From Lepas anatifera (taxonomy: Eukaryota; Arthropoda; Thecostraca; Lepadidae), in the NCBI GenBank assembly GCA_034440635.1, contig JAOTON010001673.1, positions 373,001 to 437,000 of the forward strand: a stretch of 64,000 nucleotides of DNA. The letters run 5' to 3'. This document shows, in pieces, positions 11,250-24,289 of the stretch (position 1 is the stretch's first letter; every line of letters starts with the position of its first letter). Below the pieces are notes generated by a model. The model worked only from the letters and a program-made list of their open reading frames with translations, searched no databases and had not been told where the DNA came from. The translations under genes were made by a program, and so were the position numbers.

Positions 11250-13592
11250 TACGGGTGTGGGGGTAAGGAGCTCGAGCATAAGCGGATCCAGGACATCAGC
11301 ATGGGGGTAGGGGCTAAAGAGTTCGAGCATAGGCAGACCCAGGACATCAGTACGAGGGTGGGGCTAAAGAGTTAGAGCATAGGCGGATCCAGGACATCAG
11401 TACGAGGGTCGGGCTAGGGAGTTAGAGCATAGGCGGATCCAGGACATCGGTACGAGGGTCGGGATAGGGAGTTAGAGCATAAGCAGATCCAGGACATTAG
11501 TACGGGGATGGGGCTAAGCAGCTGAGCATTAGCGGATTCAGGACATCAGTACGGGGTGAGACTCGGTAGTTCCAGCATAGGCAGATCCAGGACATCAGTA
11601 GGGGGGTAGGGGCTACGGAGTTCGAGCATAGGCGGATCAAGGATATTAGTACGGGGATGGGGCTAAGGAGATCGAGCATAGGCGGATCTAGGACATCTGT
11701 ACGGGGGTGGAGATAAGGAGCTCGAGCATAGGCTGATCCAGGACATCAGTATGGATGTGGGGCTAAGGAGCTCGAGCATAGGCGGATCTAGGACATCAGT
11801 ACGGTGGTGGGGCTCGGGCGTTCCAGCATAGGCGGATCCAGGACATTAGTAGGGTGGTAGGGGCTAAAGAGTTCGAGTATAGGCGAATCCAGGGCAGTAC
11901 GGAAGTGGGGCTACGGAGTTCGAGCATAGGCAGATCCAGGACATCAGTTCGGGGGTGGGGCTAAGGAGCTCGAGCATAGGCGGATCCAGGACATCAGTGC
12001 AGTGGTGTGGCTCCGGAGCTCGAGTAAAGGCGGATCCAGGACATCAGTGGGGGGGGGGTAGAGGCTACGGAGTTCGAGCATAGGCGGATCAGGGACATAG
12101 GTAAGAAGGTGGGGTAAGGAGCTCGAGCATAGGCGGATCCAGGACATCAGTAGGGGGTAGGGGCTAAGGAGTTCGAGCATAGGCGGATCCAGGACATCAG
12201 TACGGAGGTGGGGCTAAAAAGTTCGAGCATAGGCGGATCCAGGACATCAGTACGGGGGTGGGGCTAAGGAGCTCCAGCAAAGGCGGATCCAGGCCTCAGT
12301 ACGGGGTTGGGGCTAAGAAGTTCGAGTATAGGCGGATCTAGGACATCATTACGGTGGTGGGGCTCGGGCGTTCCAGCATAGGCGGATCCAGGACAATAGT
12401 AGGGTGGCAGGGGCTAAAGAGTTCGAGTATAGGCGAATCCAGGGCAGTACGGAGGTGGGGCTAAGGAGTTCGAGCATAGGCAGATCCAGGACATCAGTTC
12501 GGGGGGTGGGGCTAAGGAGCTCGAGCATAGGCGGATCGAGGACATCAGTGCAGGGGTGTGGCTCCACAGCTCGAGTAAAGGCGGATCCAGGACATCAGTA
12601 CGGAGGTGGGGCTAAGGAGATCGAGCATAGGTGGATACAGGACATCTGTACGGGGGGTGGGGCTAAAGAGCTGGAGCATAGGCGGATCCAGGACATCAGT
12701 ATGGGTGTTGGGCTAAGGAGCTCGAGCAGAGGCGGATCCAGGGCTTCAGTACGGGGGGTGGGGCTAAGGGGTTCGAGCATAGGCGGATAAAGGACATCAG
12801 TACAGAGTTGGGGCTAAGGAGCTCAGGCATAAGTGGATCCAGGACATCAGCACAGGGGTAGGGGCTAAAGAGCTCGAGCATAGGCGGATCCAGGACATCA
12901 GTACGGGGGTGGGGCTAAGGAGCTCGAGCATAAGCGAAGCCAGGATATCAGTACGGGGGTAGAGGCTAAGGAGTTTGAGCATAGGCGGATCCAGCATATC
13001 GGTACGGGGATTGGGCTAAGGAGATCCAGCATAGGCGGATCCAGGACATCTGTACGGAGGTGGGGCTAAGGAGATCGAGCATAGGCGGATCCAGGACATC
13101 AGTATGGGTGTGGGGCTAAGGAGCTCGAGCAGGGGCGGATCCAGGACGTCAGTACGGGGCTGGGGTAAGAGGCTCGAGTATAGGCGGATCAAAGACATCA
13201 GTACGGGGGTGGGGCTAAGGAGCATGAGCATAAGCGGATCCAGGACATCAAGGGGCTAAAGAGTTAAAACAGGTAGGGGCTAAAGAGTTAAAACATAAGC
13301 GGATCCAGGACATCAGTACGGGGGTGGGGCTAAGGAGTTCGAGCATAAGCGTGTTCAGGACATCAGTACGTAGGTAGGGCTCGGGAGCTCAAGCATAGGC
13401 GGATCCCGAACATCAGCAGGGGTAGGGGCTAAGGAGTTCAAGCATAGGCGGATCCAGGGCCGTACAGAGGTGGGGCTACGGAGTTCGAGCATAGGCAGAT
13501 CCAGGACATATTTAAGGGGGTGGGGTAAGGAGCTCGAGCATAGGCGGATCCAGGACATCAGTTCGGTGGTGGGGCTGAGGTCTCGAGCTGGG
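11250..13592. repeat. 50-bp minisatellite array A3 (~47 units)
   Basis: Same minisatellite family as A1, with its own unit variants (for example CGAGGGTCGGGCTAGGGAGTTAGAGCATA). Duplicated almost wholesale as array A4 about 4.37 kb downstream. Confidence 0.92.
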
Positions 13593-14850
13593 GCATAACT
13601 CGGCAACAAATAGGCTGAATTGGGTGAAAATCTGCAGGTATAGGTGAAATACCGTCGGAAAACCAATCATATCTTATATTGTATCTCCTTTCTTCTCGTC
13701 ATGCCCAGTCTTTGCTTAATAAAACAAACATTAGGCGTGTGTTTATTTCTTTGATGATATGAACAGAGGGCAAGCGTGGTGCAGTATGCAGAGACATGCT
13801 AATTTAGGAAAACATGGGCCTAGACAGGGGATTGAATGGAGCCATAATGAGAACACAAAACCTAAAACTCCAACATTGCGTTGTTATGAGTATCAAACTG
13901 CTGAAAAAACTCGCTTGTCAATCGAACTGCTTGGCTAACGTACATTGTCACCGGCTTCTCCTGCGCCAGAGCGGCACCTGCCGAGGCCGCAGGCCGAGGT
14001 TGTCTGTTGTTGTTGTTGTTGTCTGTTCTGAGCGCTGGTATCAGAGACCTAAAACTTTTGTGGATAGAAGGCACTTCCAAATGAATAAGCACCACGGTTG
14101 TCAATTTTCAAAATTTTCAAAATTTTGCCCAGAATTTTGCATTATGTGATTTTTAACTTTTATTTTTCTCTTTTTGCTAATTCATCTAGACTCTTCAAAC
14201 CTGCACCCTTTTACATCAAATAAATTTGTAGTTCACACAAAAGGTTGGAAACAAAAAGCTTTAAATTTAGGGCTCTAAATTAGCTTTTAAACTTTGCACC
14301 CTAAATTTGGCATAAAACTCATGGTCTAAACTACAGGCTCGAAATATCTGAAGCTACAGCAGTTCAGGTTCTGAGTCAAATATCAACTTAAAGGCCGGTT
14401 TGTGCAGTACTGCACAAACACAGAAACAAAACAAAAACGGAAATTTAAGGGTCCTTTTTGGCCCATTCCGTGAAGGTCTGCATTTCCCAAAATATCATTC
14501 AAACGCTTATATCTTCCGATCTAATTGATAAAAATTAGTTCCCATTTCAGATAATAAAAGAGAATAGCCTCCTTTATTATATATTTAGAGATAAAAACTT
14601 TCAGACTGAAACTTTTTATTTTATAGGCAAAAATAAAATATAAGTTTTTAAAATTTTTATTCTCACCCCCTGGTTTCCATACCATGATAGCTACGGTATT
14701 GAACTTAACACGGCTGGATAGAAAACTTCGTTGCCGTCATTTTTCTCACTCATACCCCCACTTATCTCTTACGGCTTCCGCGCTATAAGCCGTAAAGTAC
14801 ATTTCAAAGTGGTAATTTTATCAGTTCATTTTTGCTTCACACCGGGGTTT
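13593..14850 (+). repeat. core repeat module, copy 4
   Basis: Begins at the AACTCGGCAACAAATAGGC phrase and includes the TTG tract near 14,010. It follows the copy-3 version at its right end. Together with 10490-13592 it defines the ~4.37-kb tandem duplication. Confidence 0.85.
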
Positions 14851-15327
14851 AGGGTGGTTAGAGTCATTGGAGGGAAATGAAATTTTGCATGCAGCTAGGT
14901 AAAAGACATATGTCGACATTCCATCTGCATATATATCAATGAAACACCAAGTTACCTTAACAAACATGCCGTTTCTCCACGCAACGTTGTAGCAAATCAC
15001 CACGCGTCACCCCTGCGTCCACGCCGCGGCAGCGCCGGCGATCGGCGCGGCCGTTTCTGTTTATTTATGGTCTGGTAAAAAAGTACCCATTACTACCCAT
15101 AATGCATCACAAGTAATTAGAGTACCGTAAAGTCCGAGTTTACAATAAGAGTATTATGTTTCTGTTTTTGGACCATGGGTGGATCCATGGAATAAGTATG
15201 CTAGGTGCCATCCCCCTCACCCTTCTCCCCCCATCCCCCTCCCCAACCCCCAATCGACCATCGGCGCCCTCTGAAATTGTAAAGACACGCCTCTCAAGGT
15301 CGATGACGCTCCCTGAAATGTCGCTTC
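14850..15327. repeat. duplicate of 10490-10947 region
   Basis: Near-identical to 10,490-10,947, including the C-rich tract and the left target-site sequence of the MITE that follows. No gene is recognised. Confidence 0.7.
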
Positions 15328-15588
15328 CCATACGCGGATCCAGGATTGCCTATCGGGAGCGAGGTGGAAGGGGGAAATTTCCTGGTGGGCGCTATCTACA
15401 CCAGGGACGCCACTTTGGCCGGAAAACCTATCAAGTAGGCGCTAAAACCTATCAGTAGACCCCGATACCTGCATCTCGGGAAAAACGACATTTCAGGGGG
15501 TGCCATCGAATTTTCCAGGGGTTTCCGGGACAATTTCAGGGGGCGCTAAGATTCTATGGGGGCACCTGTCCCCTTTGGATCCGCCTAT
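15328..15588. mobile_element. hAT-like MITE, duplicated copy
   Basis: Near-identical to 10956-11217. The target-site variants GTCGCTTC and GTCGTTTC are the same, showing it arose by duplication of the larger unit and not by a separate insertion. Confidence 0.8.
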
Positions 15589-15619
15589 GTCGTTTCGGGG
15601 GGGGCACGGAGGTGGGGTC

Positions 15620-17868
15620 GTTACGGGTGTGGGGGGTAAGGAGCTCGAGCATAAGCGGATCCAGGACATCAGCATGGGGGGTAGGGGCTAAAGAGTTCGA
15701 GCATAGGCAGACCCAGGACATCAGTACGAGGGTGGGGCTAAAGAGTTAGAGCATAGGCGGATCCAGGACATCAGTACGAGGGTCGGGCTAGGGAGTTAGA
15801 GCATAGGCGGATCCAGGACATCGGTACGAGGGTCGGGATAGGGAGTTAGAGCATAAGCAGATCCAGGACATTAGTACGGGGATGGGGCTAAGCAGCTGAG
15901 CATTAGCGGATTCAGGACATCAGTACGGGGTGAGACTCGGTAGTTCCAGCATAGGCAGATCCAGGACATCAGTAGGGGGGGTAGGGGCTACGGAGTTCGA
16001 GCATAGGCGGATCAAGGATATTAGTACGGGGATGGGGCTAAGGAGATCGAGCATAGGCGGATCTAGGACATCTGTACGGGGGGTGGAGATAAGGAGCTCG
16101 AGCATAGGCTGATCCAGGACATCAGTATGGATGTGGGGCTAAGGAGCTCGAGCATAGGCGGATCTAGGACATCAGTACGGTGGTGGGGCTCGGGCGTTCC
16201 AGCATAGGCGGATCCAGGACATTAGTAGGGTGGTAGGGGCTAAAGAGTTCGAGTATAGGCGAATCCAGGGCAGTACGGAAGTGGGGCTACGGAGTTCGAG
16301 CATAGGCAGATCCAGGACATCAGTTCGGGGGTGGGGCTAAGGAGCTCGAGCATAGGCGGATCCAGGACATCAGTGCAGTGGTGTGGCTCCGGAGCTCGAG
16401 TAAAGGCGGATCCAGGACATCAGTGGGGGGGGGGTAGAGGCTACGGAGTTCGAGCATAGGCGGATCAGGGACATAGGTAAGAAGGTGGGGTAAGGAGCTC
16501 GAGCATAGGCGGATCCAGGACATCAGTAGGGGGTAGGGGCTAAGGAGTTCGAGCATAGGCGGATCCAGGACATCAGTACGGAGGTGGGGCTAAAAAGTTC
16601 GAGCATAGGCGGATCCAGGACATCAGTACGGGGGGTGGGGCTAAGGAGCTCCAGCAAAGGCGGATCCAGGCCTCAGTACGGGGTTGGGGCTAAGAAGTTC
16701 GAGTATAGGCGGATCTAGGACATCATTACGGTGGTGGGGCTCGGGCGTTCCAGCATAGGCGGATCCAGGACAATAGTAGGGTGGCAGGGGCTAAAGAGTT
16801 CGAGTATAGGCGAATCCAGGGCAGTACGGAGGTGGGGCTAAGGAGTTCGAGCATAGGCAGATCCAGGACATCAGTTCGGGGGTGGGGCTAAGGAGCTCGA
16901 GCATAGGCGGATCGAGGACATCAGTGCAGGGGTGTGGCTCCACAGCTCGAGTAAAGGCGGATCCAGGACATCAGTACGGAGGTGGGGCTAAGGAGATCGA
17001 GCATAGGTGGATACAGGACATCTGTACGGGGGTGGGGCTAAAGAGCTGGAGCATAGGCGGATCCAGGACATCAGTACAGAGTTGGGGCTAAGGAGCTCAG
17101 GCATAAGTGGATCCAGGACATCAGCACAGGGGTAGGGGCTAAAGAGCTCGAGCATAGGCGGATCCAGGACATCAGTACGGGGGGTGGGGCTAAGGAGCTC
17201 GAGCATAAGCGAAGCCAGGATATCAGTACGGGGGTAGAGGCTAAGGAGTTTGAGCATAGGCGGATCCAGCATATCGGTACGGGGATTGGGCTAAGGAGAT
17301 CCAGCATAGGCGGATCCAGGACATCTGTACGGAGGTGGGGCTAAGGAGATCGAGCATAGGCGGATCCAGGACATCAGTATGGGTGTGGGGCTAAGGAGCT
17401 CGAGCAGGGGCGGATCCAGGACGTCAGTACGGGGCTGGGGTAAGAGGCTCGAGTATAGGCGGATCAAAGACATCAGTACGGGGGTGGGGCTAAGGAGCAT
17501 GAGCATAAGCGGATCCAGGACATCAAGGGGCTAAAGAGTTAAAACAGGTAGGGGCTAAAGAGTTAAAACATAAGCGGATCCAGGACATCAGTACGGGGGT
17601 GGGGCTAAGGAGTTCGAGCATAAGCGTGTTCAGGACATCAGTACGTAGGTAGGGCTCGGGAGCTCAAGCATAGGCGGATCCCGGACATCAGCAGGGGTAG
17701 GGGCTAAGGAGTTCAAGCATAGGCGGATCCAGGGCCGTATAGAGGTGGGGCTACGGAGTTCGAGCATAGGCAGATCCAGGACATATTTAAGGGGGTGGGG
17801 TAAGGAGCTCGAGCATAGGCGGATCCAGGACATCAGTTCGGTGGTGGGGCTGAGGTCTCGAGCTGGGG
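15620..17868. repeat. 50-bp minisatellite array A4 (~45 units)
   Basis: Copy of A3 in which the spacing drops from about 4,376 bp to about 4,275 bp after position ~17,060, so about two units were lost. It ends in the start of a fifth core copy. Confidence 0.92.
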
Positions 17869-18285
17869 CATAACTCGGCAACAAATAGGCTGAATTGGGT
17901 GAAAATCTGCAGGTATAGGTGAAATACCGTCGGAAAACCAATCATATCTTATATTGTATCTCCTTTCTTCTCGTCATGCCCAGTCTTTGCTTAATAAAAC
18001 AAACATTATGCGTGTGTTTATTTCTTTGATGATATGAACAGAGGGCAAGCGTGGTGCAGTATGCAGAGACATGCTAATTTAGGAAAACATGGGCCTAGAC
18101 AGGGGATTGAATGGAGCCATAATGAGAACACAAAACCTAAAACTCCAACATTGCGTTGTTATGAGTATCAAACTGCTGAAAAAAACTCGCTTGTCAATCG
18201 AACTGTTTGGCTAACGTACATTGTCACCGGCTTCTCCTGCGCCAGAGCGGCACCTGCCGAGGCCGCAGGCCGAGGTTCTCTCTGT
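17869..18285 (+). repeat. core repeat module, copy 5 (left part only)
   Basis: Holds only the left ~400 bp of the module and ends at the TTG-rich tract (GTTGCTGTTGTTGATG). Unique sequence follows. It is the complement of copies 3 and 6, which hold only the part to the right of that tract. Confidence 0.8.
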
Positions 18286-20886
18286 TGCTGTTGTTGATGT
18301 GGGAGAATTGGCTGTGTGTGGGATAATTTGGAATTTGTTTCGGGGAGGGTGATTTACGTTAATTCAACCCTAGGCAATGAGGAGGTTACTTCAAGCAATG
18401 GGACGCAAGACCGTTTACTTGCGGATGCCTGGTCGTGACAACGGCAGAAAATGCCGAGGTAGGATGTTCTTGATTTTAAAATTTCGTTTACCAGAGTGCT
18501 TGACGAAGACTGCTTCCGCCAAGAGCGAGGTCCTCTCTCCGGCTGGGCGGTGGCTGCATAGAAAAAAGGGGTATTAGAGAATTAAAATATTGATTTTGAT
18601 AGGTATGAGCGTGATTTGTCAGGTAGTCGTAGCAGACGTGGTGAGTATCGACTCACTTCTGGATTTTGAGTGAGATCGGACTAATTAGAAGCAAAAAATG
18701 CCGCTGCTAGTTTCGCTCAATCAGGCCTGAGCTTGGCTGCGTTTTTAGTTCTGAAAAACGATTTTCCTGAGAGCTTTTCTGGGAGGACGAGACGAGTGCT
18801 TATTTTTTTTAGGTGCTGCGTTGTGTAGTGAAGTTTAATGTGGGTTTCTAGCCTTAGATCATCACAGGACTGTTCAGGTCATACAGGACAGGAATAGCCA
18901 CTAAAAATTTCGTATTTCTGAAGCATTGCTTCTGTTTTTTGCATTTGAAACGTCGCTTATTGCTTCAATTATTATTTTACTCATGCAGGACATGCATTGA
19001 AAAGGAAAAGCCCCCGGACTCTTGACCTCACTCACCTGTTAACATTTAACATTCTTCTTCATTCCTAAGAACGAAATAGCTTATCTCATAACAAAATGCA
19101 TTGCAAATTGGATATAATTGAAGGAAATTTTCACTTAGTGCGTGCCTACCCTGTCATTATTCTGAGTCGGAGCTGACTCCGACTCAATGCTTATTTGAGT
19201 CGGAGTTGAGTCGACTCACTTCTGGATTAGAGCTGAGCCTGAGTCGACTCACCATTTCAACACTGTAAGTCGAGTCAGAATCAGAGTCAGCGGCTAAGCT
19301 AAGAGTCAGAGTTAAGTCGATCTAGAACAATTTCAGTATTCAACAAGTCTAAATCGTAGGAGCCGTAGTGACAGGTATCACAACGGTTAGGAAGAAGCTT
19401 GGACCCTATCCTAGCCTACGTGGGTAGCAATGCTAAGCCTATCTTAGCCTAGTTATTATTACCTATGGTTAACTTTTTTGGAGAGGGAACGTCTATGGCA
19501 TATGGAGTTTTCCTAGAAGTGGGGGAGGGCTGCTATTGGTGGTGGAGGTATAGTGTATACCTACCGGCAATAGGCCTTTAATTTAGGTCTTTATATGAGC
19601 TTTGCTATCCTAGCATCCTTTGTTCGGCAGTAATTTAGTAGTGGCTGCCTATAGGCGTCATGTTGGGAACATTTAATTAGTATATGGTAGGGAACGTCCA
19701 TGGGGTCGCAGGTACCACAGGTACCCGCATGCCCATCAGTATTTAATTTGCAGCGTCCGTTTGCAAGTCTGATGAGAATGACTTCGTGCCGTCGGCTGTT
19801 GTGTTATGAGGATGATTGGAATTTTAAGGCACGTCAGCTGCTAATGCTTAAGTGTTTTTGTTTGAACTGGGCCAGCAGGCAACGTTAGACTTCATGTAAA
19901 ACAAGTGGGCGCTATTACTGTTCTGGAGTCTTTTCTGGTCCTAAGTGTTTTCTGGAGACATTGGGGAGCTCAACGATACTACTCTGAATGCCTGCTGTTA
20001 CGTACGACGGATTTGACGATGGATTACGACGGAGAGTCTGAACAGATCATGGCAGAGGTAATATTTTCGGTCCGAATAAGCTCTAATGTACCTACGATGG
20101 CTAAGGCCTCGGCTTTGAAAACGGAGCATTTGTCCTAAGGTCTTTTGTGGAGACAGACTTTCTGCTCCCAGACATCGGGGCCTATTTTTTCGCTTATTAC
20201 AGGACCGTATGTGAAGAGGAAGGTTGTACTTACGTTGTTTGACTTGAAGAGTTCTTGGATACTTCGTCTGCTATTTTCTATCTTCCTCTGTTAAGTTTAC
20301 TTTAAGGGTGGTGAACAGAAACTCGTCTTTGGCCTCTTTGCGAGTCTAAAGGCGGGAGAGTGGGGGGTTTTGCCGAGTATGGCTGGGATCCTTAGTTTTC
20401 GGCTCTTAAGGGTTTTTGCGATCCTGTGTTTGAACGGGGCCACCTTTTTATACTGAGTGTAGAATAACATCGCCCATTCACCCGTGCCTAGGAAGTAAAC
20501 CGCACTGATTGAAAGCACCATTTGAGCACCAAAGCAGCGAATTTGCAGTGCGAGTGGCTGGGAAAGACTTATACCACCGTGATCAATGCGAGTAAATGCG
20601 AGCGTAATCCGTCAGCAGGTCTTGCATGCCAAAGTCGACCAAAATGGAGTTCAAAAAATTTAGTAAATACACTTATACGGTGTCAAACTTAAGAAATTGC
20701 GGAGACACATCAGTTCTGTTTTTTCACAGTTCTGCTTTTTTACAATCCTGTTATTTTTCTGACACCTGCTTTCGTACTCACTTATCTAAATAATATTCTG
20801 CGAACAACAGCCATAATGTATCAACCTGCCCCTGCCCATTTCAGCTCCACCGCGTCCGGTGTGGTGCCCCTGCCGAGGGCCCTCAC
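18286..20886. other. unassigned sequence with a GAGTC/GACTC-rich patch
   Basis: No coding exon, RNA gene or known transposon was recognised. Around 19,160-19,330 the words GAGTC, GACTC and AGTCGACTC recur many times on both strands, suggesting a short degenerate repeat. The next receptor exon (remaining pore helix and TM2) would be expected downstream of 20,887 on the minus strand, but I could not find it here. Confidence 0.4.
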
Positions 20887-21052
20887 CCTGCGCCAGAACG
20901 CTGCCGAAGATGTACCACTGCAGCCGGCCGTAGCTGACGCTGGTGTTGACCCGGTGGGGGTACAGCTTCGGCACCTGGTCCGCTCCGAACCGTTCCAGCA
21001 GCATGAGGAACGGCACCACGCCCAGCACCAGCAGAGTCACCGCCAGCCACAC
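20887..21052 (-). CDS. ionotropic receptor exon: TM1 and start of pore loop
   Basis: This 166-nt exon encodes VWLAVTLLVLGVVPFLMLLE, a hydrophobic first transmembrane helix. It continues through a polar linker to SYGRLQWYIFGSVLAQ and the first base of a glycine codon, matching the pre-pore W-Y-x-F-G segment of ionotropic glutamate-type receptors. The splice acceptor is CTCTGCAG and the donor is GTGAGG after CAGG, so it ends in phase 1. It follows exon 26271-26454 in phase 0, joining ...PFSWQ to VWLAV, a classic IR junction. A minisatellite array begins 13 nt upstream of the acceptor. Downstream exons (selectivity filter, TM2, S2, TM3) are not seen in the window. Confidence 0.85.
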
Positions 21053-21065
21053 CTGCAGAGCCAGA

Positions 21066-24000
21066 CAGCCAACAGCAGCGCCGGAGCCGGCGGTCAGGAC
21101 ACTGTCCGGGGGAGGCTACACCACAGGAGCAGCGCCGGAGCCGGCGGTCAGGACTCTGTCCGGGGAGGCTACACCACAGGAGCAGCGCCGGAGCCGGCGG
21201 TCAGGACACTGCCCGGGGAGGCTACACCACAGGAGCAGCGCCGGAGCCGGCGGTCAGGACACTGTCCGGGGGAGGCTACACCACAGGAGCAGCGCCAGAG
21301 CCGGTGGTCAGGACACTGTCCGGGGAGGCTACAGTACAGGTGCAGCGCCGGAGCCGGCGGTCAGGACACTGTCCGGGGAGGCTACACCACAGGAGCAGCG
21401 CCGGAGCCGGTGGTCAGGACACTGTCCGGGGAGGCTACACCACAGGAGCAGCGCCGGAGCCGGCGGTCAGGACACTGTCCGGGGAGGCTACACCACAGGA
21501 GCAGCGCCAGAGCCGGCGATCAGGACACTGTCCGGGGAGGCTACACCACAGGAGCAGCGCCGGAGCCGGCGGTCAGGACACTGTCCGGGGAGGCTACACC
21601 ACAGGAGCAGCGCCGGAGCCGGCGGTCAGGACACTGTCCGGGGGAGGCTACACCACAGGAGCAGCGCCAGAGCCGGCGATCAGGACACTGTCCGGGGGAG
21701 GCTACACCACAGGAGCAGCGCCGGAGCCGGCGGTCACGACACTGTCCGGGGAGGCTACACCACAGGAGCAGCGCCGGAGCCGGCGGTCAGGACACTGTCC
21801 GGGGAGGCTACACCACAGGAGCAGCACCGGAGCCGGCAGTCAGGACACTGTCCGGGGGAGGCTACACCACAGGAGCAGCGCCAGAGCCGGCGGTCAGGAC
21901 ACTGTCCGGGGGAGGCTACACCACAGGAGCAGCGCCAGAGCCGGCGGTCAGGACACTGTCCGGGGAGGCTACACCACAGGAGCAGCGCCAGAGCCGGCGA
22001 TCAGGACACTGTCCGGGGAGGCTACAGTACAGGTGCAGCACCACAGCGGGCGGTCAAGACACTGCCGGGGGGAGGCTACACCACAGGAGCAGCGCCAGAG
22101 CCGGCGATCAGGACACTGTCCGGGGGAGGCTACAGTACAGGTGCAGCACCACAGCGGGCGGTCAAGACACTGCCGGGGGGAGGCTACACCACAGGAGCAG
22201 CACCACAGCGGGCGATCAGGACACTGTCCGGGGAGGCTACACCACAGGAGCAGCGTCGGAGCCGGCGGTCAGGACACTGTCCGGGGGAGGCTACACCACA
22301 GGAGCAGCGCCAGAGCCGGCGGTCAGGACACTGTCCGGGCGAGGCTACAGTACAGGAGCAGCGCCGGAGCCGGCGGTCAGGACTCTGCCCGGGGGAGGCA
22401 ACACCACAGGAGCAGCGCCGGAGCCGGCGGTCAGGACACTGTCCGGGGGAGGCTACACCACAGGAGCAGCGCCGGAGCCGGCGGTCAGGACACTGTCCGG
22501 GCGAGGCTACAGTACAGGAGCAGCGCCGGAGCCGGCGGTCAGGACTCTGCCCGGGGGAGGCAACACCACAGGAGCAGCGCCGGAGCCGGCGGTCAGGACA
22601 CTGTCCGGGGGAGGCTACACCACAGGAGCAGCGCCGGAGCCGGCGATCAGGACACTGTCCGGGGAGGCTACACCACAGGAGCAGCGTCGGAGCCGGCGGT
22701 CACGACACTGTCCGGGGAGGCTACACCACAGGAGCAGCGCCAGAGCCGGCGGTCAGGACACTGTCCGGGCGAGGCTACAGTACAGGAGCAGCGCCGGAGC
22801 CGGCGGTCAGGACTCTGCCCGGGGAGGCAACACCACAGGAGCAGCGCCGGAGCCGGCGGTCAGGACACTGTCCGGGGAGGCTACACCACAGGAGCAGCGT
22901 CGGAGCCGGCGGTCACGACACTGTCCGGGGAGGCTACACCACAGGAGCAGCGCCAGAGCCGGCGGTCAGGACACTGTCGGGGCGAGGCTACAGTACAGGA
23001 GCAGCGCCGGAGCCGGCGGTCAGGACTCTGCCCGGGGGAGGCAACACCACAGGAGCAGCGCCGGAGCCGGCGGTCAGGACACTGTCCGGGGGAGGCTACA
23101 CCACAGGAGCAGCGCCGGAGCCGGCGATCAGGACACTGTCCGGGGGAGGCTACACCACAGGAGCAGCGCCGGAGCCGGCGGTCAGGACACTGCCCGGGGG
23201 AGGCTATACCACAGGAGCAGCGCCGGAGCCGGCGGTCAGGACACTGCCCGGGGAGGCTATACCACAGGAGCAGCGCCGGAGCCGGCGGTCAGGACACTGT
23301 CCGGGGAGGCTACACCACAGGAGCAGCGCCGGAGCCGGCGGTCAGGACACTGTCCGGGGAGGCTATACCACAGGAGCAGCGCCGGAGCCGGCGGTCAGGA
23401 CACTGCCCGGGGGAGGCTATACCACAGGAGCAGCGCCGGAGCCGGCGGTCAGGACACTGTCCGGGGGAGGCTACACCACAGGAGCAGCGCCGGAGCCGGC
23501 GGTCAGGACACTGTCCGGGGAGGCTATACCACAGGAGCAGCGCCGGAGCCGGCGGTCAGGACACTATCCGGGGAGGCTACACCACAGGAGCAGCGCCGGA
23601 GCCGGCGGTCAGGACACTGTCTGGGGAGGCTACACCACAGGAGCAGCGCCGGAGCCGGCGGTCAGGACACTGTCCGGGGAGGCTACACCACAGGAGCAGC
23701 GCCGGAGCCGGCGGTCAGGACACTGTCCGGGGAGGCTACACCACAGGAGCAGCGCCGGAGCCGGCGGTCAGGACACTGTCCGGGGGAGGCTATACCACAG
23801 GAGCAGCGCCGGAGCCGGCGGTCAGGACACTATCCGGGGAGGCTACACCACAGGAGCAGCGCCGGAGCCGGCGGTCAGGACACTGTCTGGGGAGGCTACA
23901 CCACAGGAGCAGCGCCGGAGCCGGCGGTCAGGACACTGTCCGGGGAGGCTACACCACAGGAGCAGCGCCGGAGCCGGCGGTCAGGACACTGTCCGGGGGA

Positions 24001-24153
24001 GGCTACACCACAGGAGCAGCGCCGGAGCCGGCGGTCAGGACACTGTCTGGGGGAGGCTACACCACAGGAGCAGCGCCGGAGCCGGCGGTCACGACACTGT
24101 CCGGGGTAGGCTACACCACAGGAGCAGAGCCGGAGCCGGCGGTCACGACACAT
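21066..24153. repeat. 53/54-bp GC-rich minisatellite (~58 units) in receptor intron
   Basis: The unit is GCGCCGGAGCCGGCGGTCAG, then GACACTGTCCGGGGAGGCTA, then CACCACAGGAGCA. It is 53 bp, or 54 bp when the G-run has one more base. Variant units (CACCACAGCGGGCGGTCAAG near 22,040-22,210; GACTCTGCCCGGGGGAGGCA repeatedly between 22,380 and 23,050) recur at intervals, indicating block duplications. No frame on the plus strand holds a stop, so ~1,000-codon open frames exist in all three, but they are periodic artefacts. On the minus strand the array sits immediately upstream of the acceptor of exon 20887-21052. Confidence 0.95.
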
Positions 24154-24289
24154 ATTGTCCGGGGCCGGAAGGTTTCGTGGGTAACTTTGTTACCAATTCT
24201 ATCACTCAGCCATAGATAATTAGTTCTTTGACGTTGTGTGTATCGATTTGGAATCGGTCTAAATATGGGCTTTGAAAAGGCATCGTATG

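Noticed and set aside
2538..18000. CRISPR-like array
   Set aside because: Units are contiguous 50-bp repeats without unique spacers, and the context is eukaryotic.
20816..24219. Three overlapping plus-strand ORFs of about 970-1,100 codons
   Set aside because: They are the three frames of a 53/54-bp tandem repeat with no stop in any frame; the predicted peptides are cyclic mixtures of the same words, and the array is intronic to a minus-strand gene.
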